This document shows, piece after piece, positions 34,986 to 42,960 of a stretch of 64,000 bases of DNA. Both the position numbers and the translations under genes were made by a program. Position 1 is the stretch's first letter. Every line of letters starts with the position of its first letter. Origin of the DNA: Rhodobacteraceae bacterium Alg231-04 (lineage in GTDB: Bacteria > Pseudomonadota > Alphaproteobacteria > Rhodobacterales > Rhodobacteraceae); assembly GCA_900143635.1 (NCBI GenBank), contig FREY01000004.1, positions 62,001 through 126,000 of the forward strand, written 5' to 3'. The notes under the pieces are model-generated. The model did not search any database. It saw nothing but the letters and a program-made list of their open reading frames with translations, and was not told where the DNA came from.

Positions 34986-36208
34986 ACGGAAGCCTCAATT
35001 CGGGAGTGTACGGCAAATTCCTTGAAGCGCGGCATGTTCATAATCACCATAAGATAAATGTAGATCGTGTTGCTGGACGGGCGCAGAAGCAGGCCATTGG
35101 AAATCAACGAGGTTGAAAGAAACGCGATAAAAAGCGGCAGAACGTGCCGTTTCAGGTTGGCAGAGACACAGGCCAGGGCGGTGACAATGGCCGCCAGGCC
35201 CAAAAGTCCGATTTCGATGGTCGTTGTCAAAATGTCGTTGTGGCTGTCCTTCTCGACCCAGCTCCAGGCGCCTTCGCCGCGGAACATGTCAGAGCCTGCG
35301 CCGGTCCCGAACAGAAACTCCATCAGGTCACGGCCCGCAATCAGGTCGAGCCGTTCCAGATAGACAATCGTGCGCCCACTGGAGAAATTGCCCAGAGAAT
35401 GCGTGTCGAGCACCGTCATTAGCGCGATTAAAGAGACAAGCGTCAGCAGCCCGTAGATGAGCAACAAGGGCGGGACAAGCGGCGCTGTGTCGGGCCTGCG
35501 GCGTTCAAGGAAACGCAGGGCAAGAAGCAGCAGCAACAGCAGCTGGGCGGTGCGAACCCCATAAAGCATAACCGCCACAAACAGCAGGCTGCACATGGCC
35601 CCATGAAAAAGGCGCATAAACCGCCCCTCGGGATTGGGCAGCATCCAAAGGACGAGCAGCAGTGCCAGAGTGGAATAGGCGGAAGGGTGCAACCCGTCGC
35701 TGCCGCCGGAAAATACGGCCAGCCGGTCTTTGCCGCCGACATGGATGGGATCAAGCAGAAAGGCCTGCGCCATGGCCACAGCAGCCATGACCAAGGTGAC
35801 ATTCACAATGGCTTGAAGATCGCGGGTCTTCAGCTGAACAAATGGCGACAACAACAAAAGAAACAGGGAAGAGATCATCAAGATGAATCTGGAGAATGTA
35901 TTGAAATTCAGGGAAAAATCGGTCCTTGAAATCAGGATCAGCAGAACGGCTAGGCAGCAATAGACGGCCAGGTAATCAGGCAGTCTGTTCCGCAGCATCA
36001 GGGGAAAAAAGGCGGCCAGCAAAAGCGCTGGCAGGAATGCCAGCATCTCCAGTTTATCGCCGGCGCCAGCGGGCAGCAGGTTGTAGATGGTCTGGCTGAT
36101 GATCGCCGCGAGCATGCCAGTCACGATGAGAGCCCGGGAAAACGGCAGTATCATCTCAAGACACCGCAGCTGGGCGGGATACCCCATTATTGCCGATCGA
36201 ATCGCCAT
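34982..36208 (-). CDS. O-antigen ligase/polymerase-like membrane protein (Wzy/WaaL family)
   Basis: 408 residues, about ten to eleven membrane spans, with one large periplasmic loop (about residues 270-330: NFSSGRTIVYLERLDLIAGRDLMEFLFGTGAGSDMFRG ... WVEKDSHNDIL). The arginine and the SHNDIL motif in this loop are typical of Wzy polymerases and O-antigen ligases. It is the first gene of the minus-strand exopolysaccharide unit. No ribosome site is convincing: ATG at 36208, 36187 or 36154 could be used; the last begins closest to the first span. Confidence 0.82.
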   Translation of the reverse strand: MAIRSAIMGYPAQLRCLEMILPFSRALIVTGMLAAIISQTIYNLLPAGAGDKLEMLAFLPALLLAAFFPLMLRNRLPDYLAVYCCLAVLLILISRTDFSLNFNTFSRFILMISSLFLLLLSPFVQLKTRDLQAIVNVTLVMAAVAMAQAFLLDPIHVGGKDRLAVFSGGSDGLHPSAYSTLALLLVLWMLPNPEGRFMRLFHGAMCSLLFVAVMLYGVRTAQLLLLLLLALRFLERRRPDTAPLVPPLLLIYGLLTLVSLIALMTVLDTHSLGNFSSGRTIVYLERLDLIAGRDLMEFLFGTGAGSDMFRGEGAWSWVEKDSHNDILTTTIEIGLLGLAAIVTALACVSANLKRHVLPLFIAFLSTSLISNGLLLRPSSNTIYIYLMVIMNMPRFKEFAVHSRIEASV

Positions 36209-36589
36209 TCAGAAGAATTGAACATCCGGTCAGGTGAAAATCGCACGTCCGACACGCCAAATCGCTGCGGGGCTGACCCACGAAGACAATGGGGGGAATC
36301 GAAGACGTCATGAAAAACTCATTTAAATCGGGATAATGGGAAACTGCCCCTATAAACTATTATGTTGTCGCGGGCAGCAAGGCAAAGTGGACGGAAAAAT
36401 GGATCTCGAAATAGTGCTAAAATGCACCTGTGATATACCGGTATCGACCACGTTATGGGCGGCGCGGTCAAGGCAATTCCTTTTCCGATATCGGTGGAAT
36501 AACAGGCAATAAGGCCGCAGTGGGAATAATATTCTGGAACCCGCGTGTGTTTCCTGTACCTATGCGGGCATTTAGCCGCTGAGGTCGCA
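36209..36589. other. Divergent regulatory region of the exopolysaccharide locus
   Basis: 381 bases, less GC-rich than the surroundings, between the divergent ligase and glycosyltransferase genes. It holds two perfect 10-bp palindromes, ATACCGGTAT (36435-36444) and CCGATATCGG (36485-36494), 50 bases apart, and a TATAAACTATTATG stretch near 36352. No convincing coding frame. Confidence 0.5.
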
Positions 36590-37669
36590 ATGCTATTGAA
36601 ATCGAAAGTAATGATTCTGGTTCCCAACAGCATTCACGGGAAAGGCGGGATTGAACGGCTTATGCTGTATCTCAGCCGGGAAATCGCGGCGACGTCGGAC
36701 GAGATTCAGATCCGGGTGCATGCGACGCGCTGGCTTGAACGAAAACCCTTCAATCATCTCACCACACCGCTGTCGCTGATCGCGTTCTGGTTGCGCTGCC
36801 TGTTGTTCAAGCCCGCGGTTCTGCATTGCAACGTGGCACCAAGGGGGTCGACCTTTCGCAAGCGCCTGTTTGTGAAAGCGGCGCAGGGGCTGGGCATCAA
36901 GGTGATCCTGCATTTGCACGGATCCGGTTATGATGCGTTTTTTGCAGCCATGCCGGTAAAGGATCAGGCGAGGGTGCGGGCGTTCTTTCAGTCGGTGGAA
37001 AAGGTGGTTGTCCTCGGTGATTACTGGAGAGGCTTTGCCGAAGAGACACTTGGTATCGGGCTGGGCCGTCTGGAGGTGGTTAATAACGGGGCACCGGACA
37101 CCGAAAGCCGCGCCTGTGCCGCGGGCCATCCGCCTCAGGTTGCCTTTGCCGGCCTGGTGGGCGACCGCAAAGGGGTGGATGTTTTACTGGAGGCCCTGTC
37201 CGGTCTGCCAGCGGATCTGGATTGGTCGCTGAAGATCGGCGGCAATGGCGAGGTCGACAGGTTTCGCGCCCGCGCCGAGGCCGCAGGGCTGGCCGAACGG
37301 GTTACGTTTCTGGGCTGGCTGGGCGAGCGCGAAGTGGACAGCCTGCTGTCGCAATCCCAGATCTTCGTGCTGCCGTCGCGGGCGGAGAACCAGCCGATGT
37401 CGATCATCGAGGCCATGGCGCGGGAACTGCCTGTTGTCTCGACCGCGATCGGAGCGATCCCTGAACAGGTCCGGAATGGGGAGACAGGGTTTGTCGTGCC
37501 GCCTGCCGACCCTGCCGCCCTGTCGGATGCATTGCTCAGGCTGATCCAATCGGCCGACCTTCGCGGGCAAATGGGCAAATCTGCCCGCCAGCATTATCTC
37601 AAACACTATTCCATAGCAGCAAATGCCCGGCAGTTTACCGCGCTCTACAAGGCGTGCGCCGGGCATTAA
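36590..37669 (+). CDS. Glycosyltransferase family 4
   Basis: 359 residues, GT-B fold. The N-terminal acceptor domain has ILVPNSIHGKGGIERLMLYLSREIA; the C-terminal donor domain has VAFAGLVGDRKGVDVLLEALSGL, VTFLGWLGEREVDSLLSQSQIFVLPSRAENQPMSIIEAMARELPVVST, containing the E-x7-E pair (RAENQPMSIIEAM). GAGG precedes ATG 36590. It is the only plus-strand gene of the exopolysaccharide locus and ends 12 bases from the converging spike-fibre gene. The sugar is unknown. Confidence 0.88.
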   Translation: MLLKSKVMILVPNSIHGKGGIERLMLYLSREIAATSDEIQIRVHATRWLERKPFNHLTTPLSLIAFWLRCLLFKPAVLHCNVAPRGSTFRKRLFVKAAQGLGIKVILHLHGSGYDAFFAAMPVKDQARVRAFFQSVEKVVVLGDYWRGFAEETLGIGLGRLEVVNNGAPDTESRACAAGHPPQVAFAGLVGDRKGVDVLLEALSGLPADLDWSLKIGGNGEVDRFRARAEAAGLAERVTFLGWLGEREVDSLLSQSQIFVLPSRAENQPMSIIEAMARELPVVSTAIGAIPEQVRNGETGFVVPPADPAALSDALLRLIQSADLRGQMGKSARQHYLKHYSIAANARQFTALYKACAGH

Positions 37670-37681
37670 CCGCAGCCTGTG

Positions 37682-38248
37682 CTACCCGCCGTTGAACGGA
37701 TGTGCGACCAGCCCTTCTTCGACCTGCGCCCCGACGATGATGACATCTTCGCCAACGGTGCTGGAAAAGGGCCCGATTGCAAATTCCAGAGTTCCGTCGG
37801 CTGTCTGGGTGTAATTGGCCAGTATGCGATGTGTTAAACCGTCTGCCAAAACGGTGTTTTCCACAATGGTCAGGCCGCCATCCGTGCCAGACAGGGACGC
37901 AAGTGGTCCGCTGAAGTTGCTTTCAGAGTTGGTGTCCAGATTGCGCACCCACATCCGCATATTCCCTGAGGTTCCGGCCCGCACCAGGAGGGTGACAGTA
38001 TAGGTGTTGCCGGTGGTGCCGCTGTGCTGCAGATAGATTGCCCGGTGAAAATAGGCCCCATCCGAGGCAATCGCATATCCCGGATAGCCCTGAACCGCAT
38101 TCAGCCCCAGCGGGCCAGAGACAACAGCAAAGAGTTTTGACCATTGCGACACGTCCCAGGGGTGCGGCACGAGGTTGACGGCAAGTGGCAGCCCAGCCGC
38201 CGAGGACAGGCGTGAGGTTGCAGAGAAATCGAGCGCGAAATTCAGCAT
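37682..38248 (-). CDS. ghsB: Gene transfer agent head-spike fibre-like protein (RcGTA GhsB-like)
   Basis: 188 residues. It has no signal peptide and is rich in beta-strand, Gly, Ser and Thr (MLNFALDFSATSRLSSAAGL, SGPLGLNAVQGYPGYAIASDGAYFHRAIYL, MRMWVRNLDTNSESNFSGPL, LEFAIGPFSSTVGEDVIIVGAQVEEGLVAHPF), which looks like a jelly-roll carbohydrate-binding fibre. The gene directly upstream, 11 bases away, matches the RcGTA spike-base protein. In Rhodobacter capsulatus the base and fibre genes (rcc01079, rcc01080) are likewise paired, so I assign the fibre role mainly from this pairing. In R. capsulatus the spikes bind the capsule. Confidence 0.62.
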   Translation of the reverse strand: MLNFALDFSATSRLSSAAGLPLAVNLVPHPWDVSQWSKLFAVVSGPLGLNAVQGYPGYAIASDGAYFHRAIYLQHSGTTGNTYTVTLLVRAGTSGNMRMWVRNLDTNSESNFSGPLASLSGTDGGLTIVENTVLADGLTHRILANYTQTADGTLEFAIGPFSSTVGEDVIIVGAQVEEGLVAHPFNGG

Positions 38249-38259
38249 TTTGCCCCCCG

Positions 38260-38523
38260 TCAAATTGTAATGGCGTGAATGCCGCTGGCGGTTGTCCCGG
38301 TGGCCATTACCCGGCTTGCCCCGCAGACCACCCAGCTGAAATCGGGGACGGTCACAGTCCGGGTTGCCCCTGAAACCGTGACAAAGGTCACCGCGCCGCC
38401 GGTTTCGACAAACAGTGAGACGGCCACTTTCGCCAGATCCGAGGCGTCGTCCGGGCTCACCGGAACATAGTCGCGACCGGGCCCGGAGAGCGAGGATTGG
38501 CGATGTTCAAAAGGGTTGGACAT
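38260..38523 (-). CDS. ghsA: Gene transfer agent head-spike base-like protein (RcGTA GhsA, Rcc01079 family)
   Basis: 87 residues. MSNPFEHRQSSLSGPGRDYVPVSPDDASDL, then VAVSLFVETGGAVTFVTVSGATRTVTVPDFSWVVCGASRVMATGTTASGIHAI agrees with my memory of the Rcc01079 spike-base family along its whole length. These proteins anchor the fibre to GTA capsids and phage-like heads. AGGAAAGGA precedes the ATG. It forms a two-gene unit with the fibre gene and lies between capsule-type glycosyltransferase genes, 119 bases after one of them. No other GTA or phage structural gene is in the window, as in R. capsulatus where the spike genes are unlinked to the main cluster. Confidence 0.75.
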   Translation of the reverse strand: MSNPFEHRQSSLSGPGRDYVPVSPDDASDLAKVAVSLFVETGGAVTFVTVSGATRTVTVPDFSWVVCGASRVMATGTTASGIHAITI

Positions 38524-38642
38524 AGGTGTTCCTTTCCTGCACGCAGCCAGGCCGCATGATTGCTACTAATCCCATTCAGGACACACGGCACAATGCGTGC
38601 CGGGTGCCCCTGAGGGTTTAGCCGCTGGAAAAGAACGGTGGC

Positions 38643-39926
38643 TTAGCGCTGCGCGCGCTGCGCGTTGGGCAGGCGCAACACCCGGCGTTTCTTCTCAAAG
38701 ATACGTTGGTAAGCCGCGATGAGTTTCGGCACCTGATGCGGCCAGGAAAACTGGTTCTCGACCTGTTCACGGCCGATGCGCCCCATTTCGGCACAGCGCT
38801 GCGGATCCGCCAGCAGCTCTTCTATCTTGTCAGCGAAATCAACGATGTCATTGGCCTTGGCATAGAGCGAGCTTTCCCCGGCCGAAACACGCCCTTCGGC
38901 CACATCGAACTGAACGACGGGCTTTTCGAAGGCCATGTATTCGAGGATCTTGTTCATCGTCGACTTGTCGTTCATCGCGTTCACCCGGTCGGGATTTACG
39001 CAGAGGTCTGCGGTCGACAATACCTCGAACAGGTCCTGATCAGGCGCGCGGCCGGTGAAGGTCACATAGTCTTCTAGCCCCATGTTCCGGCTCATCGCTT
39101 TGAGATCGTCGAGAGCAGGCCCGCCGCCGACCAGGACAAACTGGATGTCCTCACGGCCTTTGACCTGAACCAGATGGCGCACGCTTTCCAAAAGCAGATC
39201 AATGCCTTCCTGTTCCCCCATGACCCCAACATAGCCAATCAGATGTTTGCGGTCATTCTTCCAGACATCATCGGCAGGCACCTTTACCACGCGGGTCAGA
39301 TCCGGGCCTGAGCGCACAACAAAGACGTCCTCGCTGCTCATGCCGCCCCGTTCCATGGCAATCTGGCGGTAGCTGTCATTGGTGGCAATCGACACATCTG
39401 CCGCCTTGAAGGTCAGCTTTTCGAAAAGGACCATCAGTTTCCAGAAGAAGCCGCGTTTGTTGAACTTGGCCTCATATAGCTCGGGGTTGATGTCGTGGTG
39501 ATCGAACAGATATTTCACCCCGAACAGTTTTAACGGGAGGGCGACAAGGAAGATCAGATCGGGCGGGTTGCAGCCCTGAATGACGTCGATCCCCTGTTTG
39601 CGGCTGACCTTGATCGTGTAGATCATCTCCCACCACAGGGCGGCGCCGTATTCCAGCAGGTAGCCAAGCGCGCCAGAGGCATCCAGCGGCAGTGGATGGC
39701 GGTAGACATCGATGCCTTCCAGCGTTTCGAACCGCGCCTCGTGGCCCTTGCCGGTCGGGCAGATAACCGACACCGCAGCGCCGGCCGCCTTGAGAGTGCG
39801 CGCTTCCATCCAGACCCGGCGGTCAAAGGGAACAGGCAGGTTTTCGACCACGATCAGGATCCGCTTGCCGGCCAGCGGCCGATCAGGAACAAGGTCGGCG
39901 AAACTATTTGGGGGATCATCGGTCAT
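38643..39926 (-). CDS. Glycosyltransferase family 4, exopolysaccharide type
   Basis: 427 residues, GT-B fold. The N-terminus has LAGKRILIVVENLPVPFDRRVWMEARTLKAAGAAVSVICPTGKG, the opening of the WcaI/WfgS-like group, followed by YLFDHHDINPELYEAKF. The C-terminal donor domain has IGYVGVMGEQEGIDLLLESVRHL, VTFTGRAPDQDLFEVLSTADLCVNPD and NDKSTMNKILEYMAFEKPVVQFD. It probably adds a sugar during capsule or exopolysaccharide assembly. It starts 112 bases after the stop of the nucleotide-sugar dehydrogenase gene, beyond a terminator, so it has its own promoter and may extend into the spike genes. Confidence 0.87.
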   Translation of the reverse strand: MTDDPPNSFADLVPDRPLAGKRILIVVENLPVPFDRRVWMEARTLKAAGAAVSVICPTGKGHEARFETLEGIDVYRHPLPLDASGALGYLLEYGAALWWEMIYTIKVSRKQGIDVIQGCNPPDLIFLVALPLKLFGVKYLFDHHDINPELYEAKFNKRGFFWKLMVLFEKLTFKAADVSIATNDSYRQIAMERGGMSSEDVFVVRSGPDLTRVVKVPADDVWKNDRKHLIGYVGVMGEQEGIDLLLESVRHLVQVKGREDIQFVLVGGGPALDDLKAMSRNMGLEDYVTFTGRAPDQDLFEVLSTADLCVNPDRVNAMNDKSTMNKILEYMAFEKPVVQFDVAEGRVSAGESSLYAKANDIVDFADKIEELLADPQRCAEMGRIGREQVENQFSWPHQVPKLIAAYQRIFEKKRRVLRLPNAQRAQR

Positions 39927-39971
39927 CGTAGCATCAGTGTCCTAATAGGGACTGCCGGGCATCGGTTTGCC

Positions 39972-39985
39972 TGACAGGGGTGTCA
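39972..39985. promoter_or_regulatory. Palindrome upstream of the glycosyltransferase gene
   Basis: TGACA (39972-39976) and TGTCA (39981-39985) separated by GGGG, 46 bases before the glycosyltransferase start. On the minus strand the same bases include TTGACA, a possible -35 box, so a repressor or activator bound here could control transcription. Confidence 0.35.
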
Positions 39986-39995
39986 ATCGGTTGAT

Positions 39996-40026
39996 CAAAA
40001 ATGAGGGGCCGGGGAAGCGGCCCCTC
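39996..40026 (-). terminator. Rho-independent terminator after the nucleotide-sugar dehydrogenase gene
   Basis: On the minus strand a perfect 8-bp stem GAGGGGCC (40026-40019) / GGCCCCTC (40010-40003) with an 8-base loop is followed by ATTTTT. It begins 13 bases after the stop. Confidence 0.9.
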
Positions 40027-40038
40027 CGGGCACTCCTG

Positions 40039-41322
40039 TTACTTAATCGAATGGGTGGTAAATACCGTCTTGCCCGCCAGATCCAGCTGACTGCCGGTCG
40101 CATTCGAGACCACCACAAGATCCCAGTCCGAGCCTTCCGCCTCTTCCTTGGCGATCAGCAGCTGATCAATTGTGGGAAGCGCGGAATAGGCGTAGCCCAG
40201 GTTTTGTCCGCGCAGGCGCGAGGGTTCAAGTTTCGGGTCAAACACCTTCAAATCGATACCAGCCTCGAGGAACTTGCGGGCGAGATCGACATTTGGGCTT
40301 TCGCGCAGATCATCGGTGTCCGCCTTGAAGGCCAGACCCGCCATCAGCACCCTGTTCTGGCTCCCGTCGAGCAGCTTCATCGCCGCTTCGAACTGGTGGT
40401 TCTTATGGGCCTCGTTCGAGCGCAGAAGACTGTCGATCAGGTGGGTGTTGGCGTTCACGTCATTGGCGATGTAGGTCAACGCCCGTACGTCCTTTGGCAG
40501 GCAGGAGCCACCGAATGCGCCGCCCGGACGGGTGTAGTAGGGAGAGATGTTCAGCTTGGTATCCGACACGAAAATCTCGTGAACCTGGGATGCGCTGACA
40601 TCCAGTTTCTCGCAGATGCGGCCCATTTCGTTGGCAAAGGACACTTTCACCGCGTGCCAGGAATTGTCGACAAATTTCGTGAGCTCGGCCTCTTCATAGC
40701 CAACACGGAACAGGGGCGCTTTGATGTTCTCATGCAGCGCCTCCAGAACGGCTGACGGGCTGCCATCCCGGGTGCCAATGACGATCTTGGACGGGTTGAA
40801 GTAATCGCTGATCGCCTGGGCCTCGCGCAGAAATTCCGGGTTGTAGACCAGATCGATACGGTCCTGCCAGCCGTCTTCGAGGAGCGAGGCAAAAATCGGC
40901 GAGATCAGGTTGCGCATGGATCCGGGGCGCATGGTTGATCGGAAGGAAATCGTGATCTTCCGATCGCTCATTTCCTGCATGACCACGGCGATCTGGCGCG
41001 AGACATCGGCAATATAACGCATGTCATGTGCGCCGTTGGGACCGGACGGCGTACCAACACAGACAATGCCCAGATCCGCCCCGTCGAGCGCCTGTTTCAC
41101 CGATTTGGTCGCGGACAGGCGTCCTGCCTCCACCGCGTCTGTCATGAGGGCGGAAAGACCGGGTTCCTCAAAAGGAGCAATGCCACTGTTGATGTCTTCG
41201 ATCTTGGCATCCGAGACTTCGACACCAACCACTGTATGGCCTTCACTGGCGATGCAGCAGCCGGCGGTAAAGCCGACATAGCCCAAACCAAAAATCGCGA
41301 CCTTGAGGTTCTTTCCGTCCAT
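40039..41322 (-). CDS. Nucleotide-sugar dehydrogenase, GDP-mannose 6-dehydrogenase (AlgD)-like
   Basis: 427 residues. The N-terminal NAD domain opens VAIFGLGYVGFTAGCCIASEGHTVVGVEVS. NPEFLREAQAI and FVDNSWHAVKVSFANEMGRI follow, and the catalytic cysteine is Cys274 in GGAFGGSCLPKDVRALTY. The last domain has LAFKADTDDLRESPNVDLARKFLE. These details are closer to AlgD than to UDP-glucose dehydrogenase, so GDP-mannuronic acid is the likely product; UDP-sugar use is not excluded. AAAGGA precedes the ATG. It supplies a uronic acid to the polymer built by this locus, which fits with the lyase encoded nearby. A terminator follows. Confidence 0.85.
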   Translation of the reverse strand: MDGKNLKVAIFGLGYVGFTAGCCIASEGHTVVGVEVSDAKIEDINSGIAPFEEPGLSALMTDAVEAGRLSATKSVKQALDGADLGIVCVGTPSGPNGAHDMRYIADVSRQIAVVMQEMSDRKITISFRSTMRPGSMRNLISPIFASLLEDGWQDRIDLVYNPEFLREAQAISDYFNPSKIVIGTRDGSPSAVLEALHENIKAPLFRVGYEEAELTKFVDNSWHAVKVSFANEMGRICEKLDVSASQVHEIFVSDTKLNISPYYTRPGGAFGGSCLPKDVRALTYIANDVNANTHLIDSLLRSNEAHKNHQFEAAMKLLDGSQNRVLMAGLAFKADTDDLRESPNVDLARKFLEAGIDLKVFDPKLEPSRLRGQNLGYAYSALPTIDQLLIAKEEAEGSDWDLVVVSNATGSQLDLAGKTVFTTHSIK

Positions 41323-41817
41323 AATAACTATCCTTTTGCGCCCGGTCTGCGGGCCTAAATGTCTTCAACGCTGGGTAATATCGTCTGCGCTAATGAAAGA
41401 GCCCGATTGCACGTCGTTGTGGCGTATCGGGGCTTGCCCTGGCGCCGGATGGATCCAAGCGGCGGGCAAGTGGGCTTTCGTCTGCTCATGCGGCGTCCCT
41501 CGCGATCAACGGTGATCCGGCGCCAGGAGCGCTGGGTATGGCGCAGCGGGGGCAGGTCTAATTCGAGGGGAGCAGCCTTGCTGATCTGGAAATTCAGATC
41601 AGTGAAAGCTGTGCGTGCGGGAAAAGAAACATTGATTGCAGTGAAAGGCCTTTGTGCGGGCGTTTGGAAATTAGTTCCGCCGCCTTCCAATGCGGGAGGC
41701 TGATTTCTGCAGCATGCGCGAAATAAAGGCCAATGGCAGGAACCAGACCCGACCAATATATTAACGGGGTGCAACATTAAAATTTCCAAAATATTTTTTT
41801 GGGCTTCTTAGCTGCAA

Positions 41818-41847
41818 TTGACAACTCAATCAAGGCATTGAGAATAT
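41818..41847 (+). promoter_or_regulatory. Sigma-70-like promoter with an inverted repeat in its spacer
   Basis: TTGACA (41818-41823) is followed after 18 bases by GAATAT (41842-41847). The spacer contains CTCAAT (41825-41830) and ATTGAG (41837-41842), a perfect 6-bp inverted repeat around CAAGGC. This is a typical repressor arrangement. No obvious gene starts within 400 bases downstream. Confidence 0.5.
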
Positions 41848-42231
41848 ATTGCAACTAAAGGTCAATTAATTGCTCTAAAAAGTAATAAATTTTGGTGGCT
41901 GAAGGGCAGCCGCATAAAAAATCGCCACTCCATGCGGGCATTGCAACAGCGCCCTTCGGTGGTGTCACCTCAGCGCGCCAGCTGGCTGACGTCATCCCGG
42001 CCGATGCAGGCCCGGTGGTTCCCAAGGTCGCAGCGATCACTGGCGGGCACAGTAGTGCGGCCAAAACTGCCAAGGAACCGATGTCACAGGTCTGCAAAGC
42101 CTTCCTGAAAATGCGGACCAGCATCGATCAGTGCGCCGTTCACCAAGCGGGCAGGGGACCTGTGGCTCCGGTGGCTGGGGCGGAATTCGGTGAGAAGTTT
42201 TAAGCTTGAAATATATTGACGCCTCTGGGAG

Positions 42232-42245
42232 TATGCAAAGGCATA
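42232..42245 (+). promoter_or_regulatory. Short inverted repeat just upstream of the Rid gene
   Basis: TATGC (42232-42236) and GCATA (42241-42245) flank AAAG, overlapping an AT-rich segment that runs into TATAAAT. TTGACG lies at about 42216. GGAGGAGG (42252-42259) is the ribosome site of the Rid gene. Confidence 0.35.
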
Positions 42246-42266
42246 TAAATTGGAGGAGGCGCGCTG

Positions 42267-42668
42267 ATGCCTGCGATTTCTGTTCATCCTGAAGGCTGGA
42301 AACCAGCCAAGGGCTATGCCAACGGTATGATTGGTGAGGGCCGCGCGTTGTTCGTTGGTGGCCAGATCGGCTGGAACGCGGATCAGGTTTTTGAAGCGCA
42401 TGACTTTCTCGGCCAGATGCGCCAGACCCTTCGCAACATTCTCGATGTGGTGGAAACCGCCGGCGGGACGGCCGCGGATATCACCCGTTTGACCTGGTAT
42501 GTGACATCCAAACAAACCTATGTGGACAACCAGTCCGAGGTTGGCCGCACCTACCGCGAGGTCATGGGCTATAATTTTCCGGCGATGACCATGGTTGTTG
42601 TGGCTGGCCTCGTCGAAGACGAAGCACTGATCGAGATCGAAGCCACAGCGATGCTGGCTGACAGCTGA
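42267..42668 (+). CDS. Rid family protein next to the pyrimidine-degradation locus
   Basis: 133 residues: GEGRALFVGGQIGWNADQVFEAHDFLGQMRQTLRNILDVVETAGGTAADITRLTWYVTSKQTYV ... NFPAMTMVVVAGLVEDEALIEIEATAML is a full YjgF/Rid domain. The arginine of RidA (in PARS) is replaced here (FPAMTM), so it is not a classical RidA. RutC, a Rid relative, acts in the Rut pathway of uracil breakdown; this gene stands directly before a reductive-pathway locus, so a related role is possible but unproven. GGAGGAGG precedes the ATG. A hairpin follows its stop. Confidence 0.82.
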   Translation: MPAISVHPEGWKPAKGYANGMIGEGRALFVGGQIGWNADQVFEAHDFLGQMRQTLRNILDVVETAGGTAADITRLTWYVTSKQTYVDNQSEVGRTYREVMGYNFPAMTMVVVAGLVEDEALIEIEATAMLADS

Positions 42669-42719
42669 TTTACCTCGCTCCGCGACCGGCACTCTGGGAC
42701 GTCCGAACTACCCTGATTT

Positions 42720-42755
42720 GCCCCCCCGAATGATCGCGGGGGGCCGTTCGGTTTT
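42720..42755 (+). terminator. Terminator-like hairpin after the Rid gene
   Basis: GCCCCCC (42720-42726) pairs with GGGGGGC (42738-42744); an alternative CCGAA (42726-42730) / TTCGG (42747-42751) hairpin is followed directly by TTTT (42752-42755). Confidence 0.5.
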
Positions 42756-42942
42756 GGCCTGCGTGGTGCGGTGACGGGGCTGGATTGAGCTTGGATTTGC
42801 AAGTCCTGGCGCATGGGATCGGCTGAAAATCGGCCGCACCGACGAAATGCCCAAATTTTGTCTGATGCCTATTAGTTATATATTTCAAAGTTTTGCGGGT
42901 CATCCTTCGTGAAGTCCTGATGTTTTTTTGCGGTTTTAAAAA

Positions 42943-42960
42943 TTTTACCGTTTGATAAAA
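42943..42960. promoter_or_regulatory. Putative RutR operator upstream of preT
   Basis: An 18-bp dyad with arms TTTTACC and GATAAAA around GTTT. It agrees at 15 of 18 positions with the near-perfect site at 46521-46538 and at 10 of the 14 defined positions of the E. coli RutR palindrome TTGACCAnnTGGTCAA. It ends 52 bases before the preT start. Confidence 0.55.

Larger units (their letters stand above)
41323..42266. other. Long intergenic region without a supportable gene
   Basis: 944 bases between the AlgD-like gene and a Rid gene. The left half is GC-rich without a recognised protein in any frame. Around 41760-41890 there is a very AT-rich block with a good sigma-70-like promoter (41818-41847). 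The right half contains short open frames on both strands (for example 41892-42203 plus and 41855-42124 minus), none with a recognised family or good ribosome site. An untranslated RNA or a decayed gene is possible. Confidence 0.5.

Noticed and set aside
37682-38523. A prophage or prophage remnant
   Set aside because: Only the two spike-like genes are present; no integrase, capsid, terminase, tail or att repeats occur nearby.
41818-41833. TTGACAACTCAATCAA as a fourth RutR site
   Set aside because: Only the outer bases agree with the other sites; the inner eight bases do not form a RutR-like dyad. The bases are better explained as a -35 box plus a separate repeat.
41855-42124. A minus-strand 89-codon frame with a hydrophobic N-terminus (and the opposing 41892-42203 frame)
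   Set aside because: No ribosome site, no family and poor amino-acid composition for a secreted protein; kept only as part of the intergenic description.
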